Positions 42,987-52,026 of a DNA stretch of 62,811 nucleotides are shown here, in pieces (positions within the stretch are counted from its first letter, which is position 1; every line of letters begins with the position of its first letter). The position numbers and the translations under genes are program-made. This DNA comes from Skermania sp. ID1734 (lineage in GTDB: Bacteria > Actinomycetota > Actinomycetes > Mycobacteriales > Mycobacteriaceae). The stretch is taken from positions 47,838-110,648 of the forward strand of contig NZ_VLIY01000017.1 of NCBI RefSeq assembly GCF_007489285.1. The letters are read 5' to 3'. The notes under the pieces were generated by a model. The model searched no databases. It saw only the letters and a list, made by a program, of their open reading frames with translations, and had not been told where the DNA came from.

Positions 42987-43829
42987 ATGACGACGATCCA
43001 TCCCCCAGCAGACACCGACCGTGCGCTCAAGGCACGACACCGCGCATTGTGGGCTTCCGGTGACTATCCGGCGGTAGCGGCACAATTGATTCCGACCCTC
43101 GGCGCGGAGCTCGTCGAGGCGGCCGGTATCCATGCCGGCCAACGGGTGCTCGACGTGGCGGCGGGCAGCGGGAACGCCGCAATTCCGGCCGCGGAGCGGA
43201 AGGCCGTCGTGACCGCGTCGGATCTGACACCCGAGTTGTTCGTCGCCGGGCGTCGACTCGCCGCTGCCCGTGGCGTCGAGTTCGATTGGGTCGAGGCCGA
43301 CGCCGAGGATCTGCCGTTCGACGACAACAGTTTCGACGCCGTCCTGTCGGTCGTCGGGGCAATGTTCGCTCCACACCATCAACTGACCGCCGACGAAATG
43401 CTGCGCGTCACCAGGCCCGGCGGCACGATCGCGATGATCAATTGGACACCGCGCGGCCTGATCGGAAACCTGTTCAAGACGATGGCGCCATACGCACCGC
43501 CGGCCCCGCCCGGCGCGTCCCCAGCCCCCTTGTGGGGTGACGAGCAGCACGTTCGAGATTTGTTCGGAGATCGCGTCGCAGCTCTCGAGTTCCGCTACCG
43601 AACGGTGGCTATCGACCGCTTTGCCGACCCCGCCGAGTTCCGTGAGTTCTGGAAGCGCAACTACGGCCCCACGATCGCCGTCTACCGGCACAACGCCGCC
43701 GACCCGGACCGCGTCGCCGATCTCGACCGTGACTTCCTCGACTTCCTGAACGAATGGAATCGCGCCGAGCAACCCGGCCGGACCCGGTACGACGCCGAAT
43801 ACCTCATCGTTATCGCACGCAAGCGGTAA
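42987..43829 (+). CDS. SAM-dependent methyltransferase
   Basis: 280 residues from ATG 42987. Motif I LDVAAGSGNAAIPAA, acidic motif II region (ADAEDLPFDDNSFD) and post-motif strands are typical of class I methyltransferases related to UbiE/SAM_MT11. It lacks the Cys triad of ArsM, so arsenite methylation is unlikely. Divergent from the PIG-L gene. Confidence 0.85.
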   Translation: MTTIHPPADTDRALKARHRALWASGDYPAVAAQLIPTLGAELVEAAGIHAGQRVLDVAAGSGNAAIPAAERKAVVTASDLTPELFVAGRRLAAARGVEFDWVEADAEDLPFDDNSFDAVLSVVGAMFAPHHQLTADEMLRVTRPGGTIAMINWTPRGLIGNLFKTMAPYAPPAPPGASPAPLWGDEQHVRDLFGDRVAALEFRYRTVAIDRFADPAEFREFWKRNYGPTIAVYRHNAADPDRVADLDRDFLDFLNEWNRAEQPGRTRYDAEYLIVIARKR

Positions 43830-43938
43830 CGCCCGGGGGCCGCGGGGTCGAGCAACGCTCGCCCGGGTTCCGCGTGACGTTCGGTCACATCGCGTTCGGC
43901 CGTCGCGCGGAGCAAACAAGAGTGGCAGTATCGAACGC

Positions 43939-44238
43939 ATGTACGAGCGCGTGTGGCGGAAGTTCAACCCACCCCGACCGGTCGTCGTCGACTTCGGCCG
44001 CGCGCTGCCACTGTCATTCGACGGCAAAAGAGCAGACGAGGTCCCACTGGTCGTCCGGACACTCGGCCTACGCCTGGGCGGTTCGATGCCTGGCGAGCAA
44101 GTGGCATGGATCCGGCTGATCGATGGCCAATGGCTCGCCCGCGTCCATGTCCGCGCTGAAATTGGCCGGACCACGATCATGCTCGAACAGTGGGTGCCGG
44201 CACGTGCGATCCGCCCACCCGACCACTATGCGACCTAG
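43939..44238 (+). CDS. Small hypothetical protein
   Basis: 99 residues, basic, beta-rich (WIRLIDGQWLARVHV). Reasonable codon use, no clear ribosome binding site, no family recognised. Confidence 0.45.
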   Translation: MYERVWRKFNPPRPVVVDFGRALPLSFDGKRADEVPLVVRTLGLRLGGSMPGEQVAWIRLIDGQWLARVHVRAEIGRTTIMLEQWVPARAIRPPDHYAT

Positions 44239-44266
44239 TTTCCGAACGCCAGGGCAACAGTTCTGA

Positions 44267-44545
44267 ACCGGCGAGAGATCCAGCGGTTTCCGGATCGACC
44301 CTCCACACCCCGGTCAAGCACTGGAATGGCTGCGGCTGGACAACGGGACCTACCTCATCCGGGTTCGATTCCGGCTCCACCATATGGGTGGCGGCGGCCA
44401 GGGCCTCGACATCGTGACGTGGCTGCCCGCCGCCGCCGTAGCGCCGCGCCCGGATGGGTGGCGGCCGCCACCGACCTGGATCGAGGCGCGAACGAGATCG
44501 GAACCACTCGACCACCCCGGCGACAGGCATCCGCCACCACCCTAG
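44267..44545 (+). pseudogene. Probable gene fragment without start
   Basis: A frame open from 44267 to TAG at 44543-44545 contains protein-like text such as ALEWLRLDNGTYLIRVRF and LDIVTWLPAAAV, but has no ATG, GTG or TTG before an internal ATG at 44384. It is convergent with the next reverse gene by a 4-base overlap, as real gene ends often are. It may be a decayed gene. Confidence 0.35.
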
Positions 44546-44811
44546 CGACGACGTCGTACGAAGCGTTCCACCACCATCCGCCGGAATTCGGCGCCGGGCC
44601 ATCGAGGGTCGAAGACCCGAATACGGCCCGCCGCGATCGCGAGCAGCAATTGCCGGTCGAGACCGAGCCTCGTCAGGGACAGGATTGCGGCCTCGAGATC
44701 ATCGTCGAGCACTCGGCCACCGTCGCCGTTCACCGGCGATGCCGCCCAACGGTCACGATCCCGCTGCATCACGAACACCAGGTCCTCGTAGTTGCGCTGT
44801 GCCAGCTCCAT
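44542..44811 (-). CDS. Hypothetical protein
   Basis: 89 residues from ATG 44811 with AAGAGGA just upstream. The N-terminus MELAQRNYEDLVFVMQRDRD and the basic C-terminus (MVVERFVRRRR) suggest a small helical nucleic-acid or regulatory protein. Family not recognised. Confidence 0.55.
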   Translation of the reverse strand: MELAQRNYEDLVFVMQRDRDRWAASPVNGDGGRVLDDDLEAAILSLTRLGLDRQLLLAIAAGRIRVFDPRWPGAEFRRMVVERFVRRRR

Positions 44812-44937
44812 CAGCATTCCTCTTCTCTCGTGTTGACGAACTGGCGACAACGGTACGAACGTGATTTCCGGCGGTGTCGCCGGAACGACACCGCGAACCC
44901 CTGGGCTGACGTTCTCCACGCAGGTCAGAGCAAGGTT

Positions 44938-45276
44938 TCAGGGGGCGAGAGGGCAGAGGCGGAAGTGCAGCTTGTCGCATGAGACGGGCCAGTTGTGCAC
45001 CGCGACGGGAGTTCCGGCGGCGAACGAACTGTCCGGGTGCCGTCGTACTGTGCGGGCATGGACCGCAACGAGCACATCGAGCGCCCCTCCGATGATCGTG
45101 AAACACACGCCACGATCGTCGCCAACGCGCTCGACATCGACGAACTGGGGGTCGCGGTAGTAATCGCGGAAAATCCAACGGTAACGAGCCTGATCCGCAC
45201 ATGCGCTCGCGGTCCATACCTCGAACGGACCGAACGTGGTAGCGCCGACGGGGACCTCCCAAACCTGCCGAGAGCG
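44938..45276 (-). pseudogene. Open frame in phase after the toxin-like gene, start lost
   Basis: Immediately after the TAA of the toxin-like gene the same frame stays open for 112 codons to TGA at 44938-44940 with high-quality codon use and text such as VWEVPVGATTFGPFEVWTA and RYRWIFRDYYRDPQFVDV. No ordinary start codon lies in its first 30 codons. It is either a truncated gene or could be reached by stop-codon readthrough. Confidence 0.45.
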
Positions 45277-45531
45277 TTATCCGATCCAGAGGATGTTGAA
45301 GATGATCAGAAGTTCGGCGGTGTCGTCGACGCGGAAGGATAGGAGGCCGTGCTCGCCGAACTGGGTTTCTCGGTATAACAGTTCACCGTCGGGATAGACC
45401 GGCCAGGCATCCCATGGGGCGTCGACGAGCCGGATGATCCGCTCCATGAAGGCGTCGTAGGCAGTGTCGTTGTCGATCAGGTCGACGAACTGGTGTTGCG
45501 CGCGTCCGATCAGTCTCGGCCGGTAGCTCAC
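45277..45531 (-). CDS. Putative RelE-like toxin
   Basis: 84 residues from GTG 45531, overlapping the upstream gene stop as GTGA. The order of helices then strands ending in LSFRVDDTAELLIIFNILWIG is like the RelE/ParE fold. Short, basic N-terminus (VSYRPRLIGRAQHQF). With the preceding DUF6247-like gene it forms a toxin-antitoxin-like pair. Catalytic residues cannot be assigned by eye. Confidence 0.6.
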   Translation of the reverse strand: MSYRPRLIGRAQHQFVDLIDNDTAYDAFMERIIRLVDAPWDAWPVYPDGELLYRETQFGEHGLLSFRVDDTAELLIIFNILWIG

Positions 45532-45812
45532 TGCCTGTCGGTCCACCCCGGTAACGGGACAAGGTCCTCGGGGTGGGGGTTGCGTGCGGCTCGTGCTGCG
45601 GCGTCGAATCCGGGATCGGCGTATGCGGTCGCGCGCAGTCGCCATCGGTGCAGCAGGGCACGCAACTGGGGCCATTGCCCGACCTCGCGGGCGGCGTCGA
45701 GCCCGGACCGGTACTCGGCGAGGAACTGGCTGTGCCACCGGTTCGGTAACAGGGCGAGGATTTGGGCGGGATCGTCCGGATCCGGTTGCAGCGGCAGGGG
45801 TTCCGCGGTCAC
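45528..45812 (-). CDS. DUF6247-like putative antitoxin
   Basis: 94 residues from GTG 45812 behind AAGGAGAAGG. The sequence with PDPDDPAQILALLPNRWHSQFLAEY matches the DUF6247 pattern as I remember it. It overlaps the toxin-like gene (GTGA) and its own start overlaps the resolvase stop (GTGA), making a tight three-gene unit. Confidence 0.6.
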   Translation of the reverse strand: MTAEPLPLQPDPDDPAQILALLPNRWHSQFLAEYRSGLDAAREVGQWPQLRALLHRWRLRATAYADPGFDAAARAARNPHPEDLVPLPGWTDRQ

Positions 45813-46408
45813 GATGCCTTCTCCTTCTCGTTCGCGCTTCGGTCGCGGTTGATGGTGCGGTAGACGGTCGGCCGGGAGATCCGGAACAGCTCGGCGAGGT
45901 CGGTGATGGTGTAGTCGCCCGTACTGTGCATCCGGCGGAGCTCGGCACACTGCTTGGTGGTCAGTTTCGGTTTTCGCCCCTTGAGCCGGCCTTTGGCCCG
46001 TGCGACGGCCATGCCTTCGCGGGTGCGCATGCGGAGCAGGTCGACCTCGAACTCGGCGAAGGTGGCGAGGATGTTGAAGAACATCTTTCCCATCGGGTCG
46101 GTGGGGTCGTAGACCTGGCCGCCGAGGGAAAGTCTGATTCCGCGTCGCGCGAGGTCGTCACCGATGGCTCGGGCGTCGGGAACCGACCGCGCCAGGCGGT
46201 CGAGCTTCGGGACGACGAGGGTGTCGCCCTCGCGGAGAGCGGCGAGCGCCTGGTCCAAGCCTGGACGTGCGCGGTTGGTGCCGGTGAGCCCGTGATCGAG
46301 GTAGACCCGGTCCTCGGCGACACCGAGTTCACGAAGCCGTTCGCGTTGTGCGGTGAGGTCCTGGGAGTCGGTGGAGCATCGGCAGTAGCCGACGAGCGTG
46401 GCGGCCAT
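45809..46408 (-). CDS. Serine recombinase (resolvase/invertase family)
   Basis: 199 residues from ATG 46408. VGYCRCSTDSQDLTAQ has the catalytic Ser at about residue 10; the catalytic domain continues with KLDRLARS and FAEFEVDLLRMRTREGMA, and a C-terminal HTH (TITDLAELFRISRPTVYRTI) binds DNA. Tn3-type resolvases have this size. It leads the operon with the toxin-antitoxin-like pair. Its original transposon is not evident nearby. Confidence 0.92.
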   Translation of the reverse strand: MAATLVGYCRCSTDSQDLTAQRERLRELGVAEDRVYLDHGLTGTNRARPGLDQALAALREGDTLVVPKLDRLARSVPDARAIGDDLARRGIRLSLGGQVYDPTDPMGKMFFNILATFAEFEVDLLRMRTREGMAVARAKGRLKGRKPKLTTKQCAELRRMHSTGDYTITDLAELFRISRPTVYRTINRDRSANEKEKAS

Positions 46409-46604
46409 GGTTCGACTGTAACGGATAGCCAGGGTTCTGTGAGAATATTTGCGGACCACCCTATTGAGACACCGTCGATTCGCCATTCCCGCACGTCGCC
46501 GTGTGCTGGTGGCCGAGGCTGTCGAGTGTCCGTTAGCCGGTCCCCGAACGGACGGCGTTCCAGACACGCCGGAATGGGGGTGTACGCGACCAATTTGCTT
46601 CGGA
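46409..46604. other. Resolvase upstream region, possible res site
   Basis: No gene is seen. Inverted segments such as TCCGTT...AACGGA near 46527-46555 could be recombinase binding sites, as res sites usually lie directly upstream of resolvase genes. Not proven. Confidence 0.35.
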
Positions 46605-48737
46605 TCAGACTTCCAAGGAACCGACGATCCTCGTCGTCTCGATAGCGACGGTGGTTACCAGTTTGATCAGGTCGACAATGTAGCGCGGATTGTCGTGCTC
46701 GTCACACCAGTCGTTGGGGTCGTTGACGATGCCGGATGCCTTGTCGGTCTTGACTTGGTATCGGTCGATGATCCAGCCGAGCGCGGAGCGGCTGCCGAGC
46801 TGGTAGCGCTCGGCCTCGGGTGGGATGCCTCCGATGGTGATCTTCGGGCTGTAGACGATGGTCGTGAAGTCGCCCTTCGTCTTCCACTTCATCTTCGTGA
46901 CACGCCAGGTCTCGCGGTCGGCCGGGTCGCCCTTGATCTGGACATCGAGCGGGTACGGCTCGACGGCCTCGTAGTTGACGTGAAGTTCAGCGAGCTGTCG
47001 GCCCGCTTCACTCAGCTGATCGAACCGGCCGCGGTCGGCCGGCGTCGGGATGTGCGGGAGCATCTTCTTCAAGTCGGCTGCGTACTTCTCGCGGTACGCG
47101 GGGTCGTGAAGTAGGCCATAGACGTAGTAGAAGATCTCGTCCTTGGTGACTTCGCCGATCGCGTCGCTGTACAGCTTGTGGATCGCGTCGGTGATGTTGT
47201 CGTGGCGCTGGTAGCCGTACTCGTCGGCGTCCGCGCCGTCGCTGAAGTCGAAGCCACCGTCGGAGGACTCGCTCTTGGAGTAGGTGTAGCGGGAAAAGAA
47301 CTGGGCGGTGTCCAGGATGTGCAGGTTCGGCAGCAGATCCGTCATGAACGGCGTGAACGTGAAGTGGGACGCTGGGCCGGTGAGAACGATGCCGAGGTTC
47401 TTGTGGTGCGGCGTCGGAAACATCGACGGGAGTTGGTACCGCCGCTCGTTGAGTTGCGGGTCGAAGTAGACGTGTTGAGTCTGGAATGGTCGGTACGCGC
47501 TAGGCGCGATCGTCGCCGCATTGAACGCGAACCGCTTGCCGCGAGAAAGGGAGTCTTTGATGCTGCCGCCCCAACTAATCTTCGACGAGTCGGCGTTAAT
47601 GAACTCGTCGACCGCGCCCTTCCGTTCGGTGATCCGGTTCTGCTCGCAGTGCGTGATGAAGCCATCGACCTGGGTGTTGTAGAAGTCGATCATTCGGCGC
47701 ACGTTCGATTCGACCGCAGTGTGTGAGTAGTTGTAGACCCAGGTGTCGCGGTTCGACTTCAGACCAGCCGAGTAGCTCTCGAACACTCGTACCCCGCCTG
47801 TCTTGTCTCCGATGATCGGCCACGCTAGGTACGTCTCGTCACGCTGATTCACCCAGTCGCCGTGTGTGTTTGGTGTGATCGTCTGCCAATCGACCGTGCC
47901 GATCGTTCCGCGGTCGACGATTGCGAGCTTCTCTTCTCGGGAGAGGTAGTCGCCGATGTCGCGGTAGTACACCTCGCACGGCCCCGTGTGCGTCGAGTCC
48001 TTCACTCCGATGAAGATTGCGACGGTGTTCCGTGAGCCGGACCCGAAGACCTTGCCGCCTTCCTTGCGTGACAGTTCGCCTGCAGTGCGCTGGTTGCCGC
48101 GCAGGTTGTAGACGTAGATTCGGGCGTATTCGTCGGTCAGTGACAGGCGGATGCCGTCGGCGGTGTTGCCGTCGAGCCAGCCGCCGTTGGACACGAACGC
48201 GACGACTCCGCGTTCGTCGATCCGGTCGGTTGCCCAGCGGAATGCCCGCAGGTAGGAGTCGTAGAGGCTGTTCTTGTTTGTCGCCGTCGACCGCTTCGCG
48301 TACGTTGCCGCGATTCGGCCATCCAATGTCGGGTAGGCGAGGTTTGCGTTCATGTCGTTCGCGCTGGTCTGCCCCACCGAATAGGGCGGGTTCCCGATCA
48401 CCACATTGATCGGGATCCCCATCTGCTTGACGATCCGGTCGTTGTTCTGCGGGAACATGACGGTGTCCAAGGTGTCGCCGTCTTCGGTGATCTGGAACGT
48501 GTCGGCGAGCACGATTCCTTCGAACGGCGAGTAGTCCTCGCCCGTCAACGCGTGGTAGGTCGTCTCGATGTTGACGGCGGCGATGTAGTACGCGAGGAGC
48601 ATGATCTCGTTGCAGTGCAACTCGTTCGCGTACTTGCGTGCCAGATCTTCCGGATTGATCAGTCCGGATTGCAGCAGTCGGGTCATGAAGGTCCCAGTCC
48701 CGGTGAACGTTATGCGCTGTATTTGGGCGTGTCTCAC
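46605..48737 (-). pseudogene. Type ISP helicase-methylase, methylase half only
   Basis: 710 residues remain. FTGTGTF (residues 11-17) is methylase motif I and GNPPYSVGQ (about 114-122) is motif IV of a gamma-class N6-adenine methylase; the rest is the long target-recognition region. Complete type ISP enzymes are about 1,600 residues with a nuclease and a DEAD helicase before the methylase. Here the frame begins right at motif I, next to a Tn554-like element, so the N-terminal half is lost. A product may still be made but restriction is impossible. Confidence 0.85.
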
Positions 48738-48745
48738 TCGGATCC

Positions 48746-50212
48746 ATGCGCCACCCCGTTACAGTGCCCGCAACCCTGACTACAGAAGGGCCGTTGAGGG
48801 GGACGCTTCCGGTGGATTTGTACTTCGCTGACTGGTCGCTGGTGTCGCGGCCGGACAGGTTGAAGGCGGTCGGCTCCGACGCCATCTCGACGCCACGAGT
48901 GCCCGACGGGACTCCGGTATTGGTGGACAATTCGATGCGCCCGGTGGAACCTTGGTGCACATTCCTGGGGCTGTACTCGCAAAATCTACGTCGGAACTCT
49001 GTTGTCTCCTACGCCCGCGACGCGCTCGAATTCGGCCGCTTCCTAGAGACGAGAGGCGTTGGGGTGCTAGATGTCTCGGAGTCCGACCTGGTGGCCTACC
49101 GGGCGGACCGATTCGCTTCCGGGGTCTCGCCGCGTTCGTGGGCTCGGCAATTGGTGGTGATTCGAGCTCTCTTCACGTACTTGTACGAAACCGGGCGCAG
49201 AGACAGTTTGCCGTGGATTCAGGTCGGTAGCCGGTCGGTGGTGACTCCGCGGATTCCTCGGACTGAGATGGATGTTCGGGCGCTTTCTCACGCGCAGTGG
49301 GTCGCGTTGCGCGATGTTGGGTTCGGCGGGGAGTTGCCCACGGGAGAGCTGGATCGCTCCTACCGCGGCAGGTCTACGGTCCGAAACGCGTGCGCCGCCG
49401 AGCTGGCACTGACCACGGGGATGAGGCTCACCGAATGGAGCACCCTGCTGGACGTCGAGGTCCGATCGGAGGGGGCTGGCACTTCACTCGTGCTGGAGGC
49501 ATGCGCGAAGAACGGCCGTCGACGCCGAGTTTATGTTCCGGCATCCACCGTCCAGACAGTTGAGCTGTACCGAAACACGGAACGGAAATCGCTGGTGCGG
49601 AAGGCCCAGGCGAGCTTGCGCCGGAAACTGCCGAATATGGCGGTGGTCCACGACGTTGACCTGCCGGCGGGCAAGCTGGTCTACACGCTTAATGGTGACG
49701 AGCGGCGCGACGAGTTCGCGACGATTCCGCCAGAGACGCGACGCGTACTGGTGAAGGTGACTCCTGGCGGGATCGAGCCACTGTCGCTGTTCGTCGGTCG
49801 AGGCGGCGTGCCGCCATCGCAGCGGCGGTGGCACCAATACTTTGAGGAGGCCAACGACCGGCTGGCGAACTTCGAGGGCCAGGTTCCGATGATGTCGGTG
49901 GCGGTCACGCCACATGACTTGCGCCATACGTTTGCCGTGGTGATGTTGCGTAGCTTGCAGGCGCGTGCTGCGCAGCTCGAACGATCGCGTCCCAAGCACG
50001 GGTTCGGCACTATCAGCGAGCACATCATTCACAACCCTTTGTTGACTTTGCAGCGTCTGCTCGGGCATGCCAGCCCGTCCACGACGATGGTTTATCTGCG
50101 TTATGTCGATGAGTCAGACGAGCTCATTCAACGTGCCTTCGAGTCGTGGAGCGACAACGAACGTGACTACGCCAGTTACGTTCTCGCGCAAATCGAGGCA
50201 CAACGGCCGTGA
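48746..50212 (+). CDS. Tyrosine recombinase 1 of the Tn554-like element
   Basis: 488 residues. An N-terminal SAM-like core-binding domain (about 60-150) is followed by a catalytic domain with LTTGMRLTEW (Arg I, about 227), HDLRHTF (His-x-x-Arg, about 390), and LLGHASPSTTMVYLRY (His and Tyr nucleophile near the C-terminus). All catalytic residues are present. The start may be later (GTG 48812). Overlaps the next gene (GTGA). Confidence 0.88.
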   Translation: MRHPVTVPATLTTEGPLRGTLPVDLYFADWSLVSRPDRLKAVGSDAISTPRVPDGTPVLVDNSMRPVEPWCTFLGLYSQNLRRNSVVSYARDALEFGRFLETRGVGVLDVSESDLVAYRADRFASGVSPRSWARQLVVIRALFTYLYETGRRDSLPWIQVGSRSVVTPRIPRTEMDVRALSHAQWVALRDVGFGGELPTGELDRSYRGRSTVRNACAAELALTTGMRLTEWSTLLDVEVRSEGAGTSLVLEACAKNGRRRRVYVPASTVQTVELYRNTERKSLVRKAQASLRRKLPNMAVVHDVDLPAGKLVYTLNGDERRDEFATIPPETRRVLVKVTPGGIEPLSLFVGRGGVPPSQRRWHQYFEEANDRLANFEGQVPMMSVAVTPHDLRHTFAVVMLRSLQARAAQLERSRPKHGFGTISEHIIHNPLLTLQRLLGHASPSTTMVYLRYVDESDELIQRAFESWSDNERDYASYVLAQIEAQRP

Positions 50213-52026
50213 ACGATTCCGACCGCCAGCCGCGTATTGTGACGTTTCCGCCGGGTGGTCCGCTGAAACAATCTCGAATTGATCCACGCCGGTATGTAGC
50301 GACAAGGCTCGTGGCTGAACTGGCTGACGCATGGAAGGAATGCGCCGAGACCGCATCGCTATCACCTGGCACAGTGTCCCGCCAATCCAGCGTGGTTCGT
50401 AGTGTCGGGAACTTCCTTACCGCCGACGCGGACAGATTCCTGACATTGTCCGGCGACGGCGCGGACGTGGCCCGGCGGCTACATGATTGGGAATCGGCGA
50501 TGGTCGCCGAGTTCCCCCCGCCCAGCGTCCGAGCCAAAGACCTGGGCATGGAACTTCGCAATCAGGTCGCCCGCTACCTGCAGTCCAACGGGATCCCCGG
50601 AGGTGTGCTGGCGGACTGGGCGAACGGCCAGGTGTTAGACGGACGGCCATGGCAGGAACTCCCTCTCGACGAATTCAGCAACGACGAGCGCCTCCAACTC
50701 GAGCAGACCTGCCGGCAGATCGTGCGCGACACAGAGGACCGTCTGACGCGCGGCGACGCCCTACTTCGCGGCGGCCACGATCCGCGGATCCACGGGTGGA
50801 ACAGCGTGGAGAACGTGCTGTGGGCTTTACGCAACGTGCCCTATAAGGATGAGTTCCACATCCATCTCGCCGGATCACGACGCCAACTGGATCCGCTAGA
50901 GATCGACCGCATGTCCGGAGTCTGGCGCGCCGCCGCGCGAATCAAGGCCCCACCACTGCTGACAGCCGTCGGCGCATTCCTGGCTCCCGATGCCGAGTAC
51001 CTCCTGGCCATCCGGGTGTTACTGCATCTGCAGACCGGATGGTCGCCCGAAGAGAGCGCTCGACTCTGCCGCGAGGACATCGAGTTCGGCGTGGAGTCCG
51101 TGCGGGTTCGGGCGACAAAGGCGCGTGCCCAACGGATCCGATGGCACACTCTGGCCTCGCCGCGGGACCAGCCGTGGGGGTGGAAGGCCGGCGACCTTCT
51201 GCGGCGAGCTGCCCATGCCATGCGCCACGCCCACGCGCTGACGCCGGATCAACCGCTGTTCTGGGTGACCGGATGCCGGTCTGTCCGTGATCGGCTCGAC
51301 CACGAGTATCCCCATTACGTGATCCGGGAGCACCACTTCGGAAAACTCAACACGCTGAAGAATCTGATTGAGCGCCACAGCCTCTCGATCAGCCAACCCC
51401 ACGACATGCGCCGGCTCCGTAAGACGGTCAAGAGCGCACGCGCGGCTCTGCTGGGCACCCTCGCCGGCGCTGCCGGCGACGACCACACCGTCGAGGTCTT
51501 CCGCGACCACTACGCGCAAACCACGACCGTTCACACGATCGCCGCCCAGACGGTGCTGCGTGCGCAGCAGAAGGTCCTGCAACGCGCCTCACAGGGACCA
51601 ACATTCGTGGCCGCGACGGCAGCCGAGGTCGCCGAATCACCGACAGATCCCGAGCTCGCCGAAATTGCCGCCACCGTCGCCGCGGAGACGCCCCCTGAGC
51701 AGGAACTGACGATCGCTGCTTGCCGAGATCCCTATGACGCACCGTTCATGGATCAGGGCTCGCTATGCCATGCCTCACCGTCGATGTGCTTGCAATGCCG
51801 TAACGCCATCGTGTTCCGCGATCACCTGCCGCGCCTGATCGCCTACCGAGAGGCACTGGACGCCATCGAGAACAACACGCCACCGAGGGTGTTCAGCGAG
51901 ATCTACGGCCAGCAGAGAGTCAACATCGACGCCATCGTCGCCGAGTTCTTACCCGAGCAGATCGAGGCTGCCCGCCAGGCGGACATCCATCTGCACCGCC
52001 CGCTTGGACAAAGGGCCGAACAATGA
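50209..52026 (+). CDS. Tyrosine recombinase 2 of the Tn554-like element
   Basis: 605 residues, GTG start overlapping the first recombinase. A catalytic-like Arg is in LHLQTGWSPEES-type context and HDMRRLRKT provides His-x-x-Arg; the C-terminal region has DHYAQTT with a Tyr candidate, then a Cys cluster (CHASPSMCLQC) that looks like a zinc knuckle. It resembles TnpB-position proteins. Some catalytic positions are less clear than in the first protein. Confidence 0.8.
   Translation: MNDSDRQPRIVTFPPGGPLKQSRIDPRRYVATRLVAELADAWKECAETASLSPGTVSRQSSVVRSVGNFLTADADRFLTLSGDGADVARRLHDWESAMVAEFPPPSVRAKDLGMELRNQVARYLQSNGIPGGVLADWANGQVLDGRPWQELPLDEFSNDERLQLEQTCRQIVRDTEDRLTRGDALLRGGHDPRIHGWNSVENVLWALRNVPYKDEFHIHLAGSRRQLDPLEIDRMSGVWRAAARIKAPPLLTAVGAFLAPDAEYLLAIRVLLHLQTGWSPEESARLCREDIEFGVESVRVRATKARAQRIRWHTLASPRDQPWGWKAGDLLRRAAHAMRHAHALTPDQPLFWVTGCRSVRDRLDHEYPHYVIREHHFGKLNTLKNLIERHSLSISQPHDMRRLRKTVKSARAALLGTLAGAAGDDHTVEVFRDHYAQTTTVHTIAAQTVLRAQQKVLQRASQGPTFVAATAAEVAESPTDPELAEIAATVAAETPPEQELTIAACRDPYDAPFMDQGSLCHASPSMCLQCRNAIVFRDHLPRLIAYREALDAIENNTPPRVFSEIYGQQRVNIDAIVAEFLPEQIEAARQADIHLHRPLGQRAEQ

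Noticed and set aside
42987-43829. Methyltransferase considered as ArsM (arsenite methylase)
   Set aside because: The conserved Cys triad for As(III) is absent; only the generic SAM-binding motifs are present.
44330-44385. tRNA-like 3' end: GGTTCGATTCC followed by CTCCACCA
   Set aside because: The T-stem has mismatches, no matching 5' acceptor strand or anticodon arm is found upstream, and the stretch reads well as part of a protein frame (44267-44545).
45058-45342. Forward frame beginning MDRNEHIERP
   Set aside because: It overlaps the convincing reverse toxin-like gene and the reverse frame at 44938-45276, whose codon use is better; it has no ribosome binding site.
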